A DNA stretch of 64,000 nt from assembly GCA_038961845.1 (NCBI GenBank), contig CP152408.1, forward strand, positions 1,178,001-1,242,000, written 5' to 3'. The notes beneath the pieces are model-generated. The model had not been told where the DNA came from, did not search any database, and saw nothing but the letters and a program-made list of their open reading frames with translations. Made by a program: the position numbers and the translations under genes. This DNA comes from Xylophilus sp. GW821-FHT01B05 (GTDB lineage Bacteria > Pseudomonadota > Gammaproteobacteria > Burkholderiales > Burkholderiaceae_C). Below are positions 25,691-35,121 of this stretch, piece by piece. Within the stretch, counting starts at the first letter, position 1. Each line of letters opens with the position of its first letter.

Positions 25691-26439
25691 AGAGAGGTTT
25701 CCTTGGCCGGGGCGCCCGCGGCGCGTGGGCTGGAAGGCTGCCAGTCGCTGCGGATCACGCCGTCTTCCATGGTCAGCACGCGGTCGGCATGGCGCGCGGC
25801 GCGCGGGTCGTGGCTCACGCACAGCACGGTGGTGCCGTGCGATCGCGCAATGCGGTGCAGGATGTCGATCACGCGCTGGCCGTTCTCGGCATCCAGCGCG
25901 CTGGTGGGTTCGTCGGCGAACAGCAGTTGCGGCTGTTTGGCCAGCGCGCGGGCAATCGCCACGCGCTGCTTCTCGCCGCCAGAGAGCTGGGCCGGGCGCA
26001 TGTCGGCGCGGTGGGTCATGCCCACCTCTTCAAGTACCTGCATGGCGCGCTCGGCCGACTGGCGCCGGCCTATGCCCAGGTAGCCCAGCGGCAGTTGCAC
26101 CTGCTCTTTGGCGGTGAGCGCTGGAAACAGGTTGAAGCCCTGGAACACAAAGCCGGTGTGGTGCAGCCGGAAGCGCTCCAGCGCACGCTTGTCCTTGCTG
26201 GCCAGGTCTTCGCCCAGCGCCCGCACGCGCCCGCCATCAGGCGACTGCAGGCCTGACAGCAGTGACAACAGCGTGCTCTTGCCGCAGCCGGAAGGGCCGG
26301 AGATCAGCGTCAGCTCACCCGGATACACCGCCACCGACAGCGACTGCAGCACCTGCACCCGCACCACGCCGGAAAGGAAGGACTTGCTCACGGCCTCGGC
26401 TTCCAGGGTCGGGCCGGCGATGGGGAGAGGGGCATTCAT
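25687..26439 (-). CDS. MacB/LolD-type ABC transporter ATPase
   Basis: This is a 250-residue soluble ATPase with Walker A SGPSGCGKST, the family-typical FVFQGFNLFPALTAKEQV Q-loop, signature LSGGEKQRVAIARA, Walker B LLFADEPTSALD and the switch His in LCVSHDPR. It pairs with the FtsX-like permease encoded just upstream (overlap 26436-26439) in a mechanotransmission-type transporter that drives export from the periplasm rather than across the inner membrane. Confidence 0.93.
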   Translation of the reverse strand: MNAPLPIAGPTLEAEAVSKSFLSGVVRVQVLQSLSVAVYPGELTLISGPSGCGKSTLLSLLSGLQSPDGGRVRALGEDLASKDKRALERFRLHHTGFVFQGFNLFPALTAKEQVQLPLGYLGIGRRQSAERAMQVLEEVGMTHRADMRPAQLSGGEKQRVAIARALAKQPQLLFADEPTSALDAENGQRVIDILHRIARSHGTTVLCVSHDPRAARHADRVLTMEDGVIRSDWQPSSPRAAGAPAKETSL

Positions 26440-27569
26440 CTCAGCAACACTGCGGGGTCAGCGCGTAGCAGGCCACGGATAGCGATCAGGCCCGACAGCA
26501 GCGCCAGCGCGGCCACCAGCACCATGCACAGCAGCGCGGCCTGCAGGTTCATGGCCACCGGCACGTTCTGCCCGGCGGCGAACCACAGCAGCGCCGTGCT
26601 GACGCCGGCCGCCAGCAGCAGGCCCAGGCCGCCGATCCAGCAGGCCTGCTCCACCACCACCCGGGCCAGCGAAGCCATGCTGGCACCCAGCGCATGCAGC
26701 ACCGCGTATTCGCGCGAAGAGCCGGCCACCACCGCCATCAGCGACTGGCTGGTGATGACGGCACCGACCAGGCAGACGATCAGCGCCATGAATAGCACGG
26801 CCACGCCGGCACCGGTGTCGAGCATCCAGTAGTGCTGCGAGCGCCAGGCGAACTGCCCGGCGGTCCAGACCTCGAACGGGCCGAAGGCGCGCTCGGCGTT
26901 GAGCCGGTCGCGCACGGTCTCGGCCAGTGCCGGGTCGCGCAGGCGCGCCACGAAGTAGGTGCTGCCAGCCGCCAGATCGCTGCCGGCCAGCGTACGGGCG
27001 GTGTCGAGCGAGGCCAGCACGTTGACGCCGCCCAGCGCGCGCAGGCCGGTCACGGCGGCGATCACGTGCACCTGCCGGCCATTGACCCAGGCCTGACCGC
27101 CTGCGGCGGTACCGAGCGGACCCAGGTCGGACTGGTCGACCACCACCGCACCGGGCTCGGCCAACTGCTGGCGCAGCGCATCGGGCAGTACCGCCGAGAA
27201 CATCATCGTGCCGGGCTCGGTGCGAATGCCGGAGACAAACACCGACACCCCGCCCGCGCCGCGCTGGGCCGCATGCCAGTCGCCTTCCACCCAGAGGTAG
27301 GGCTCGACCTCGGCCACGTCCGGGTCCAGGCGCAGGCGCATCTCTACATCGGCGCGGATCGGGCGGCCAAAATTCACGCTTTGCGTGCCGGGGTAGCCGG
27401 CCCACAGATCAGCCGACGAGGCGGTAACCGACACCGCGGCGCTGCCAAAGATGCCCAGCACCAGCGCCGCCTGCACCACCAGCAGCACGCCCGAGAAGCC
27501 CACGGCGAACACCGCCGGCATGAAGCGGCGCCATTCGTAAACAAGGGTCTTGCGTGCCAGTGGAATCAC
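26436..27569 (-). CDS. FtsX/MacB-type ABC transporter permease
   Basis: This 377-residue protein has the layout of type VII ABC permeases. One N-terminal helix (MPAVFAVGFSGVLLVVQAALVLGIFGSA) is followed by a ~200-residue periplasmic domain and then three C-terminal helices (VAVLFMALIVCLVGAVITSQSLM; WIGGLGLLLAAGVSTALLWFA; AALLCMVLVAALALLSGLIAI). It overlaps both neighbours by four bases. With the ATPase, adaptor and outer-membrane protein it completes a tripartite efflux pump. Confidence 0.9.
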   Translation of the reverse strand: MIPLARKTLVYEWRRFMPAVFAVGFSGVLLVVQAALVLGIFGSAAVSVTASSADLWAGYPGTQSVNFGRPIRADVEMRLRLDPDVAEVEPYLWVEGDWHAAQRGAGGVSVFVSGIRTEPGTMMFSAVLPDALRQQLAEPGAVVVDQSDLGPLGTAAGGQAWVNGRQVHVIAAVTGLRALGGVNVLASLDTARTLAGSDLAAGSTYFVARLRDPALAETVRDRLNAERAFGPFEVWTAGQFAWRSQHYWMLDTGAGVAVLFMALIVCLVGAVITSQSLMAVVAGSSREYAVLHALGASMASLARVVVEQACWIGGLGLLLAAGVSTALLWFAAGQNVPVAMNLQAALLCMVLVAALALLSGLIAIRGLLRADPAVLLR

Positions 27570-28981
27570 GGCTTGGCCTCTGCCACCGTGGCCTCAGTCG
27601 GCAACGGTGCGCCGCCCAGCGATTTGTAGAGCGCGACAAAGGCCAGCACGCGGCTGGCCTGGGCGTCGGCCAGCTCCAGTTGCGCCTGCAATTGCGCGCG
27701 CTGCTCGCCCAGGCGCTCGAAGTCGCTGGACAGGCCCAGGCGCACCAGCGTGTCCTTGGCGGCCAGGCGGCGCTGCAGCAGCTCGCCGGCTTCGTGCAAG
27801 CGGGCTTCGCGCTGCTGCTGCAGGTCCAGCAGGGACAGGGCGATCTCGGTCTCGGCCACGGCATCGAGCACGGTCTGGCGGTAGGCCAGCAGCGACTCGC
27901 TCAGGGCTTCTTTCTGCGCATCGGCCTGCGCATGGCGCCGGCCCCAGTCGAACAGCGGGATGTCGATGATCGGGCCGATGCCCTGGATGCGGTCCGAGCT
28001 GCTGCGGCGGTTCTGCGTCAGGTTGTAGGAATAGAGGTAAGAAGCGCCCAGCGAGAGCCGCGGGTACAGCTCGGCCTGGGCCATGCCCATTTCGCCGGCG
28101 GCCTTGAGCACCTCGGCCTCGGCTTCGCGGATGTCGGGGCGCACCCGCAGCAGGTCGGCCGGCACGCCGCCGGGGGCGACCGGCCCCAGCACGGGCTGCG
28201 GCGCGGCTACGAGCCATTCCGGCGCCGGCGCGTTGCGGCTGGTGAGCACCGCCAATGCGCGCGCCGCCTGCACGATGGCCTGCTGTGGCGCGCTGCGCTG
28301 CGCGGCGGTCTGGATCTGCCGCAAGCGCAGTTGCGCTTCTTCGTCGGGGGCCGCCAGGCGGCTGCGCAGGCGCACACCGGCGAGCGCAATGGCGCGCTCA
28401 TCCAGCGCCGCCATATCCTGCAGCAGCGCCACCTGCCGCTGCGCGGCACGCAGTTCGATATAGCGCCGCACCACCTCGGCCACCACCGAGACGCGGGCGG
28501 CCTGCTCGGTCTGCACCGCGGCATCGAGCCGGGCCTGGCCGATACGCAGGTTGCTTTCGCGCGCGCCGAACAGGCCCAACTCCCAGACCGCGTCCACGCT
28601 GGCGTGCAGGTAGGTGTCGACCGCCGCTACGTCCTGCACCGGGCGCTCTCCGGCGCTAAGAATGGGCAGGTAGCGGGCATCGGCGGTGCCGGCCAGCAGG
28701 CGCGCCTGGCGCAGCTGGCTGCGGGCGCGGGCGAGCTGCAGGTTCTGTTGCAGCGCCTCGTCCACCAGTGCGTCCAGTGCCGGATCGTTCAGGGTCTTCC
28801 ACCAGTTGCGCAGGTCAGGGGCGGGCACGCCCGCTGTGGCGGCGGGGCTGGACCACGCGGCCGGCACATCTTGCGGCAACGGTGGCACGGGCGGCGCGGC
28901 GCAGCCCGCCAGCATCAGCACGGAGAGCGCCGACAGTCGCAGGGCGGGCAGGGAACGGGGCGGAAGGAGAGGGCGGCGCAT
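27566..28981 (-). CDS. NodT/OprM-like outer-membrane efflux lipoprotein
   Basis: This is a 471-residue TolC-family outer-membrane factor with a lipoprotein signal ending LSVLMLAGC (Cys ~27). It has two long helical repeats of the OEP type ([48 protein letters not shown]). ATG 28981 is chosen because it gives the lipobox; the frame extends to 29257 but that overlaps the divergent promoter region. It is the first gene of the nine-gene operon, about 205 bases from the divergent response regulator, which probably controls it. Confidence 0.9.
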   Translation of the reverse strand: MRRPLLPPRSLPALRLSALSVLMLAGCAAPPVPPLPQDVPAAWSSPAATAGVPAPDLRNWWKTLNDPALDALVDEALQQNLQLARARSQLRQARLLAGTADARYLPILSAGERPVQDVAAVDTYLHASVDAVWELGLFGARESNLRIGQARLDAAVQTEQAARVSVVAEVVRRYIELRAAQRQVALLQDMAALDERAIALAGVRLRSRLAAPDEEAQLRLRQIQTAAQRSAPQQAIVQAARALAVLTSRNAPAPEWLVAAPQPVLGPVAPGGVPADLLRVRPDIREAEAEVLKAAGEMGMAQAELYPRLSLGASYLYSYNLTQNRRSSSDRIQGIGPIIDIPLFDWGRRHAQADAQKEALSESLLAYRQTVLDAVAETEIALSLLDLQQQREARLHEAGELLQRRLAAKDTLVRLGLSSDFERLGEQRAQLQAQLELADAQASRVLAFVALYKSLGGAPLPTEATVAEAKP

Positions 28982-29186
28982 CAATGGGTAGGCCGGGTGT
29001 ACCGGACGTTTACATTGGGCCCCGGCAAACTTGCGCGGCAGTGCAGGTTTTATGGAGAAAGCATGAAGACGCGCGCCCCGTCCGGGCATAGCCGCCGCCG
29101 CCGAGGGCCCTGGCATTGCTGGCCGATAATGCTGGGCTACCTCCCCGCCGCCGTTTATGGCGGGCCGCGCCAGGATTTCCCCTCCC

Positions 29187-29909
29187 ATGAACAGTGTTGT
29201 ACGTCCGCCCAGCCCCTTGGTGCTGGTGGTGGAAGACGAACCCGGAATCGCCGACATCCTGATCGCCTACCTGCAGCGCGACGGCTTGCGCACGCGCCTG
29301 GAAACCGACGGCCTGGCGGCATTGCAGGTGGCCCGCGAGATCCATCCCGACATGGTGCTGCTGGACATCCACCTGCCCGGCATGGATGGCGTGGATGTGC
29401 TGAAGAACCTGCGTGCCGACGGCAACACGCCGGTCATCATGGTCACCGCCCTGGCCGACGACGTGGACAAGCTGCTGGCCTTGCGCATGGGCGCGGACGA
29501 CTACGTGGTCAAGCCCTACAGCCCGCCCGAGGTGGTGGCGCGGGTGCGCGCCGTGCTGCGCCGCACCGCCGCCGCGCCCAAGGTGGCACCGGCGGGGGTG
29601 ATTCGCGCCGGCCGGCTGGAGATCGACCAGGAGGCGCACATCGCCCGCTCTTTCAGCGAAGACGGCCGCGCCGAGGTGCTGCCGCTGACCCTTACCGAAT
29701 TCCGCCTGCTGGCCTGCCTGGCCGCGCAACCGCGGCGCTGCTTCTCGCGCAGCCACCTGATCGAGACCTGCCTGCCCGAGAGCGACGCGATGGACCGCGT
29801 CATCGACTCGCATCTCTCCAAGCTGCGGCGCAAGCTGCAGAACGCCGGCAACGACGAACTGATCGAGACGGTGCGCGGCATCGGCTACCGGTTATGGCCC
29901 GGGGAATAG
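29187..29909 (+). CDS. OmpR-family response regulator (BaeR/AdeR-like)
   Basis: This 240-residue protein has a receiver domain with the acidic pocket VEDE, the phospho-acceptor Asp60 in VLLDIHLPGMDG, the conserved Thr in MVTALAD and Lys in DYVVKPYSPPE. A C-terminal winged helix follows (LTEFRLLACLAAQPRRCFSR ... VIDSHLSKLRRKLQ ... ETVRGIGYRLWPGE). ATG 29187 is preferred to 29157. It overlaps the kinase gene by 16 bases and is divergent from the efflux operon, the usual position for a local efflux regulator such as AdeR or BaeR. Confidence 0.93.
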   Translation: MNSVVRPPSPLVLVVEDEPGIADILIAYLQRDGLRTRLETDGLAALQVAREIHPDMVLLDIHLPGMDGVDVLKNLRADGNTPVIMVTALADDVDKLLALRMGADDYVVKPYSPPEVVARVRAVLRRTAAAPKVAPAGVIRAGRLEIDQEAHIARSFSEDGRAEVLPLTLTEFRLLACLAAQPRRCFSRSHLIETCLPESDAMDRVIDSHLSKLRRKLQNAGNDELIETVRGIGYRLWPGE

Positions 29910-31039
29910 ACCGGATCTGGGTCCGCTTCGGGCTGGGCATAGCCGCCACGGTGCTGGTGACCGTAGGCGTTCTGGGCGCAAGTGTCTTCGCGCTGGCCCA
30001 GTACCAGTACAACTCCTTCTACCGCGGCCTGCCGTCTGCCGTGCAGCAGGAGCTGGACCAGCTCAACGACCAAAACCTGGAAGACAGCCCGCGCGCGGTG
30101 CAGATCTACGGCCAGTACTGGCAGGGTGACCTGCTGTTTGGCGAGAAGTGGTCGCTGGTGATTGGCCTGGTGGTGTGCCTGCCCTTTGGGCTGGCCGTGG
30201 GCTTCTGGGTCTCGCGCATCGTGACCCTGCCCATGGCGTCGGTGGCCGAGGCCGCGCGGCGCATCGCGCTGGGGGATCTGTCGGTGCGCGCCCAGGGCGG
30301 GCAGGACCGCGGCGAGATGGCCGACATGGTGCGTGACTTCAACCACATGACCGACGCGCTGGAGTCGCTCGAGCGCGAGCGCAAGGCCACGGCCGCGTCC
30401 TTGTCGCACGAGCTGCGCACGCCGCTGACCGTGCTGCGTGCGCGGCTGCACGCCATCTGCGACGGCGTGATCCCGGCCGACCCGCGCGAATGCCGCAAGC
30501 TGCTGGACCAGGTCGAGCACCTGGGCCGGCTGGTGGAAGACCTGCACACCATGTCGGTGGCAGAGGCCGGCCGGCTATCGCTGCAGAAAGTGGACACCGA
30601 TCTGGTGCGGCTGGTGACCGATACGCTGGCCGCGCATGCGCCCCATATCGCCGACCACGGCATCCAGGCCGAGTTGCAAGCCAGCGTGGCCTCGCTGCAG
30701 GTGCAGGTGGACCCGGATCGCATGCGCCAGGTGCTGACCAATCTGGTGGAAAACGCCTTGCGCCACGCGGCCGACGGCGGCTGGCTGGGCATTGGCGTGG
30801 GATCCGAGGGGGGGCATGCGGTGTTGACCGTGAGCGACGATGGCCCAGGTTTGCCGGAGAGCGTGCGGCGCAACCTGTTCCAGCGCTTTCACCGATCCCC
30901 CAGCACGCCGGGCACGGTGGGGTCGGGGCTGGGGCTGTCCATCGTCCACACCCTGGTCACGCTGCAGGGCGGCACGGTGCACGCGGATCAGTCCGAGCGC
31001 GGCGGCACCCGCTTCGTTGTGCGGCTGCCGCGCAGTTGA
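29894..31039 (+). CDS. Sensor histidine kinase (BaeS/AdeS-like)
   Basis: This is a 381-residue inner-membrane kinase: first helix ~10-35 (GLGIAATVLVTVGVLGASVFALAQ), a short periplasmic sensor of ~70 residues, second helix (WSLVIGLVVCLPFGLAVGFWVS), HAMP domain, then H-box SLSHELRTPLTVLRARL with the phospho-histidine. N-box LVENALRHAADGG, G1 DDGPGLPE and G2 GSGLGLSIVHTL follow. It starts inside the end of the regulator gene, so the pair is translationally coupled. The signal is unknown; related systems sense membrane damage or drugs. Confidence 0.93.
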   Translation: MARGIDRIWVRFGLGIAATVLVTVGVLGASVFALAQYQYNSFYRGLPSAVQQELDQLNDQNLEDSPRAVQIYGQYWQGDLLFGEKWSLVIGLVVCLPFGLAVGFWVSRIVTLPMASVAEAARRIALGDLSVRAQGGQDRGEMADMVRDFNHMTDALESLERERKATAASLSHELRTPLTVLRARLHAICDGVIPADPRECRKLLDQVEHLGRLVEDLHTMSVAEAGRLSLQKVDTDLVRLVTDTLAAHAPHIADHGIQAELQASVASLQVQVDPDRMRQVLTNLVENALRHAADGGWLGIGVGSEGGHAVLTVSDDGPGLPESVRRNLFQRFHRSPSTPGTVGSGLGLSIVHTLVTLQGGTVHADQSERGGTRFVVRLPRS

Positions 31040-31045
31040 GATCGA

Positions 31046-31342
31046 TCAGCGGCGATAGCGCGGGTCATCGGCCCAGGCGCGGGCACGGGAGCGGGTGTCT
31101 TCGCGGTCGCGCTCCCATTGGGCGCGGCGATTAGCCTCGCGCCGGGCGCGGTCGCCCCCGCGCTCCGACTGCACGCGCACGGAGGTGCCGGCGGGGGCAC
31201 CCTGAACCCCGTACTGCTGCTTTTGCTCATCTGACATGTCGCGAACATCCAGACGCGGGGCTTGCGCAAAGGCATGGGTGCCAGCCATTGCGGCGAGGGT
31301 CACGGTGATGGCGAGGGTAATTTGACGGTAGGGGTTGCCCAT
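31046..31342 (-). CDS. Small secreted hypothetical protein
   Basis: This 98-residue protein has a clear Sec signal peptide (QITLAITVTLAAMAGTHAFAQA, cleavage near residue 27) and a short, highly charged mature part rich in Arg, Asp and Glu (RDMSDEQKQQYG; REANRRAQWERDREDTRSRARAW). It is convergent with the histidine kinase gene, ending seven bases from it. No family is recognised; a periplasmic helical protein is expected. Confidence 0.65.
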   Translation of the reverse strand: MGNPYRQITLAITVTLAAMAGTHAFAQAPRLDVRDMSDEQKQQYGVQGAPAGTSVRVQSERGGDRARREANRRAQWERDREDTRSRARAWADDPRYRR

Positions 31343-31553
31343 GGCGGTGTCTCCACGACTTTTCGGGACTGAACTATCCCACGGCCAAGTGGCCTGGCGT
31401 TGTAGGAAGACACTGTTTTACCTGTCCTTCGTTGTCGCCTCTTGTCCATGCCGTTTGCGCTTTTGAGGAACAAAACGGCGCAATTGCCCGTCTATCGCCC
31501 AGATCGGTGAAGCCCCCTGCATCCCGACGCCCCACCGACAAGAGAGTCGTTAC

Positions 31554-32165
31554 ATGTTATTTCGCAGCAAGATCGCAATATGGCTCGCGTTGCCGCTGGT
31601 ATTGGGCGCTTCACTCGCCTACGCGCACGGCCCGGACGGGGACGCGCCAGCTCTGGCCCAGGGCGTGCAGCTTGGCAAAGCCATGTTCCCGGATGGCAAC
31701 ACAGCGCAAGGCGGGCACGGGCAGGCCATCGACGGCATAGAGGGCTCGAGCCAGGAAATGCTCAAGACCCATATCCACATGCATCTGTCCATCTATTACC
31801 ACGGGCAGCAGATCGCGGTTCCGCGCGGCATCGGCATCCTGCCGCCGTTCCAGGTGCGCAACGGTTTCGTGGAAGGCGGCCGGGGCTTCTACTGGCTGCA
31901 CACGCACGACGCAACCGGCATCGTGCATGTCGAGTCCCCCAACGACCGCGTCTACACCCTCGGCAATTTCTTCGACGTGTGGGGCCGGCCCCTGAGCGAG
32001 ACCAATGTGGCCGGACTGCAAGGACCGGTGCGCATCTACCTCAATGGCCGCCTGCAGTTCGGCAAGGCGCGTGACATGCCCCTGCACGCGCATGACCAGA
32101 TCGCCTTGGTCATCGGCCAGCCCACCGTGACGCCGCCGCAATACGTGTTCCCGGACGGGCTGTAG
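31554..32165 (+). CDS. Secreted histidine-rich hypothetical protein (HTHD-type)
   Basis: This is a 203-residue protein with a Sec signal peptide ending SLAYA (residues ~1-23). The mature part has clustered histidines: KTHIHMHLSIYYHGQQ, WLHTHDATGIVHVESP and PLHAHDQIALVIG. The blocks IPRGIGI-like VPRGIGILPPF and YTLGNFFDVWGRPL recur in uncharacterised secreted proteins I have seen described only as hypothetical. The His pattern suggests a metal-binding beta-sandwich, which is inference. The 211 bases upstream hold no recognised element. Confidence 0.75.
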   Translation: MLFRSKIAIWLALPLVLGASLAYAHGPDGDAPALAQGVQLGKAMFPDGNTAQGGHGQAIDGIEGSSQEMLKTHIHMHLSIYYHGQQIAVPRGIGILPPFQVRNGFVEGGRGFYWLHTHDATGIVHVESPNDRVYTLGNFFDVWGRPLSETNVAGLQGPVRIYLNGRLQFGKARDMPLHAHDQIALVIGQPTVTPPQYVFPDGL

Positions 32166-32185
32166 TCCTGCTCGTGCAGTTCTTT

Positions 32186-32262
32186 GTCGATTGATTGCTA
32201 TTAAATAAATAGCTTATAGCCCAGGTGGAATAAGGGCTGGAGGCACTTTTTGCCAATAATCC
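32186..32262. repeat. Partial copy of the CCCAGG/GGCACTTTTT repeat family
   Basis: The sequence ATTGCTATTAAATAAATAGC and TTATAGCCCAGGTGG matches the left halves of the other copies. GAGGCACTTTTTGCC matches the right flank of the 12362 copy. The central stem is not preserved. Confidence 0.5.
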
Positions 32263-32277
32263 AGATCCTGCCCGGCA

Positions 32278-32315
32278 AAGAAAAAAGCCTTCCAAGTCGT
32301 GGACTTGGAAGGCTT
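32278..32315 (-). terminator. Terminator of the tRNA-Met gene
   Basis: A 14-bp perfect stem, 32285-32298 against 32302-32315, with a 3-base loop is followed on the minus strand by a T-rich run (TTTTTTC). It starts eight bases after the tRNA 3' end. Confidence 0.92.
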
Positions 32316-32322
32316 GGTATCT

Positions 32323-32399
32323 TGGTGGCGCTTCACGGATTCGAACCGCGGACCTGTGGATTATGATTCCATCGCTCTAACCGACTGAGCTAAAGCGCC
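32323..32399 (-). tRNA. tRNA-Met (CAT anticodon), elongator type
   Basis: Read on the minus strand, the acceptor stem GGCGCTT pairs with AAGCGCC. The D-arm is GCTCAGTCGGTTAGAGC, the anticodon loop ATCATAA (anticodon CAT) and the T-arm CGCGGTTCGAATCCGTG; the CCA end is encoded (32323-32325). The G1:C72 pair and the lack of the three G:C pairs of initiators point to the elongator. A tRNA-Ile2 read through lysidine modification cannot be fully excluded. Confidence 0.95.
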
Positions 32400-32442
32400 G
32401 AGCCGCACATTATAGCCCGGATTCTTTGGTGGCGGCAAGCCC

Positions 32443-33222
32443 TCAGCGGTGCTGGAACACTGCCTTGCGCTTGTTCACGAAGGCGTCCATGCCTTCCTTC
32501 TGGTCTTCGGTGGCAAACAGTGCGTGGAACAGGCGGCGCTCGAACATCACGCCGTCGGATAGCCCGCTCTCGAACGCGCGGTTGACCGATTCCTTGGCCG
32601 CCATGACGGCGATGCGCGAGAAGTCGCTGATCTGCAGCGCCGCGCCCAGGGCCTCGTCCAGCAGTTTGTCGAAGGGCACGACGCGGCTGACCAGGCCGGC
32701 GCGCTCGGCCTCGGTCGCGTCCATCATGCGGCCGGTGAGGGCCATGTCCATGGCCTTGCTCTTGCCCACGGCGCGCGGCAGGCGCTGCGTGCCGCCGGCG
32801 CCGGGGATGACGCCGAGCTTGATCTCGGGCTGCCCGAAGCGGGCGTTGTCGGCGGCGATGATGAAGTCGCACATCATGGCCAGCTCGCAGCCGCCGCCCA
32901 GCGCAAAGCCGCTCACGGCGGCGATCACTGGCTTGCGGACGCTGCGGATGTGTTCCCAGTTGCGGCCGATGTAGTTGCCCTTGTAGACGTCGGCAAAGCT
33001 GTACTGGGCCATGGCGCTGATGTCGGCGCCCGCCGCAAAAGCCTTCTCGCTGCCGGTGATGATGATGCAGCCGATGCGCTCGTCGGCATCGAAGGCGGCC
33101 AGGGCGGCGCCCAATTCGTCCATCAACTGGTCGTTCAGGGCGTTGAGCTGCTTGGGGCGGTTCAGCGTCACGATGCCGACCTTTTCGGCTTCGGTGCGGA
33201 CTTCTATGGTGTCAAAGGCCAT
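32443..33222 (-). CDS. Enoyl-CoA hydratase
   Basis: This 259-residue crotonase-fold enzyme would hydrate 2-enoyl-CoA to 3-hydroxyacyl-CoA in fatty-acid or aromatic acid oxidation. Both catalytic glutamates are present, in [14 protein letters not shown] and [22 protein letters not shown]. The oxyanion-hole strand is [11 protein letters not shown]. The length is normal. It stands alone between the tRNA and an M61 peptidase gene. Confidence 0.94.
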   Translation of the reverse strand: MAFDTIEVRTEAEKVGIVTLNRPKQLNALNDQLMDELGAALAAFDADERIGCIIITGSEKAFAAGADISAMAQYSFADVYKGNYIGRNWEHIRSVRKPVIAAVSGFALGGGCELAMMCDFIIAADNARFGQPEIKLGVIPGAGGTQRLPRAVGKSKAMDMALTGRMMDATEAERAGLVSRVVPFDKLLDEALGAALQISDFSRIAVMAAKESVNRAFESGLSDGVMFERRLFHALFATEDQKEGMDAFVNKRKAVFQHR

Positions 33223-33291
33223 GTGCTTGTCTCCTGCGTTTTTTGCGGTGGAAAAGAACTATAGCCACGCCACCAATGGCGTGGCCGCTGC

Positions 33292-35112
33292 TCAGGCTTT
33301 GCGCGCGCCGCGCGCTGGCTTGGCGGGCGGGGGCGGCTTGGTGCCGTCCAGCCAGGCCGCCATGCGTGCGGGCTCACGTGCCACCAGGCGCCAGGTGCTG
33401 TCTTGCGCCGGCAGCTCCAGCGGCAGGCGCAGCAGGCGGCGGTCGCGCGCGATGAGCGCCGTGGCCTTGCGTTCGCTGCCCATATAAAGCGCCAGCTCTT
33501 CGAGCTTGGTGATGCGCCATTCGGTGCCGGTGGGCTTGCCCGGCAGCGCTATGCCTATCCATTCGTCGCCAGCGGCAAAGCCGGCGCGTTCGGCGGCACC
33601 GCCGCGCAGCACCACCTTGACCTGAACGCCATTGCTTTCTGTCACCCGCAGGCCCAGGCGCTGGGCCGGCTGTGACGGGTCGGCCACCATCTCAACGCCA
33701 TGCGTGGTGAGCAGGGGCGCCAGCGGCAGTTCCGCGGTGCCATGCACCCAGGCCGCCAGTTCTGCGGCAAAGCTGCGGCCTGCCAGCGCCTGCAGGGTCT
33801 CGATGAAGTCCTGCTCGCGCAGGGGGCCGGCGGCGCAGCGCTGCCACAGGGCGCGCATGGCGTCGTCCAGCGTGGCGTTGCTGGCGCCGCGCAGGCTGAG
33901 GTCAAAGCACAGGGCGATCAGCGCGCCCTTGGTGTAGTAGCTGATGGTGGCGTTGGCGGTGTTCTCGTCCTGCCGGTAGTACTTGACCCAGGCGTCGAAG
34001 CTGGCGTCGGCCGCCGATTGCACCAGCCGGCCCGGTGCCTGCTGCACCTGGTTGATGGTCTTGGTGAGCAGGCGCAGGTAGCCGGCGTCGTCCAGCAGCC
34101 CGCAGCGGCGCAGTATCAGGTCGTCGTAGTAGCTGGTGAAGCCTTCGAAGAACCACAGCAGGCGCGTGTAGTTCTCTTGCGTGTAGTCGTAGCGCGCAAA
34201 CTCGGCCGGCCGCAGGCGTTTGACGTTCCAGGTGTGGAAGTACTCATGGCTGATCAGCCCGAGCAGGGTGGTGTAGCCCTCTGACTGCTTGGCCTCGCCC
34301 AGGCGTGGCAGGTCGCGCCGGTTGCAGATCAGGGCCGTGCTGTGCCGGTGCTCCAGGCCGCCGTAGCCGTCGTCCACGGCGTTGAGCATGAAGACATAGC
34401 GGTCATGCGGCGGCGCGCTGCCGTCGGGGTGCCAGAAGGCGATCTGCGCCTCGCAGATGCGCTGGGCGTTGGCCAGCAGGCGCGCGCTGTCGAAGCTGGC
34501 GGCGGCGCCGGCAACGACGAAGCGGTGCGGTACGCCTCGTACGGTGAACTCGCCGCTCCAGAAGGCGCCCAGTTCTACCGGGCTGTCGGCCAGGGTGTCG
34601 TAGCCGTCCGCCAGGTACAGGCCGAAGCCACGCTTGTCGGTCTTGCGCGGGACCAGTGCGGTGGCGGCCGACCAATGGCGCGGGAAGCTGGTCGCGGCAA
34701 GCTCCAGCGCATGGGCTTGTTCTTCCAGCCCTTCGGCGCGCAGGCACAGGCCGGTGCCGTTGAAGAAGCCGCGCTGCGCGTCCAGCCAGCAGGCGCGCAC
34801 GGAATTGTCGAAGGCATAGACCTCGTACTCCAGCACCAGCGGCACGCCAGCGCGGCAGTCGATCTGCCAACTGCATTTGTCCAACTGCTGCACGGCCACG
34901 GCGCGCCCGCGCTGGCGCGCACCCAGGCGCTGCAGGTGGCGCGCAAATTCGCGCACCAGGTAGCTGCCCGGTATCCATACCGGCAGCGCCACGCGCTGCT
35001 TTGCCGCTGGCGCGGCGATGGTCAGCGTGACACGGAACAGGTGGGCGTGGAGGTCAGCAGCTTCGACGCGGTAGTGGACGGCGGCAGCAGGCGGGCGGGA
35101 TGCAGTGGGCAT
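33292..35112 (-). CDS. M61-family (glycyl aminopeptidase-like) metallopeptidase with PDZ domain
   Basis: This is a 606-residue peptidase. The N-terminal beta domain (VWIPGSYLVREFARHLQ) is followed by the catalytic domain with GGLEHRHSTALIC, zinc site HEYFHTWNVKRLRP (HExxH) and the downstream glutamate in LLWFFEGFTSYYDD. A C-terminal PDZ domain runs from ~500 (GVQVKVVLRGGAAERAGFAAGDEWIGI). The family cleaves N-terminal glycine or alanine. No signal peptide is visible. It lies ten bases after dsbC on the same strand and could be cotranscribed with it. Confidence 0.93.
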   Translation of the reverse strand: MPTASRPPAAAVHYRVEAADLHAHLFRVTLTIAAPAAKQRVALPVWIPGSYLVREFARHLQRLGARQRGRAVAVQQLDKCSWQIDCRAGVPLVLEYEVYAFDNSVRACWLDAQRGFFNGTGLCLRAEGLEEQAHALELAATSFPRHWSAATALVPRKTDKRGFGLYLADGYDTLADSPVELGAFWSGEFTVRGVPHRFVVAGAAASFDSARLLANAQRICEAQIAFWHPDGSAPPHDRYVFMLNAVDDGYGGLEHRHSTALICNRRDLPRLGEAKQSEGYTTLLGLISHEYFHTWNVKRLRPAEFARYDYTQENYTRLLWFFEGFTSYYDDLILRRCGLLDDAGYLRLLTKTINQVQQAPGRLVQSAADASFDAWVKYYRQDENTANATISYYTKGALIALCFDLSLRGASNATLDDAMRALWQRCAAGPLREQDFIETLQALAGRSFAAELAAWVHGTAELPLAPLLTTHGVEMVADPSQPAQRLGLRVTESNGVQVKVVLRGGAAERAGFAAGDEWIGIALPGKPTGTEWRITKLEELALYMGSERKATALIARDRRLLRLPLELPAQDSTWRLVAREPARMAAWLDGTKPPPPAKPARGARKA

Positions 35113-35121
35113 GAAGCGTGT

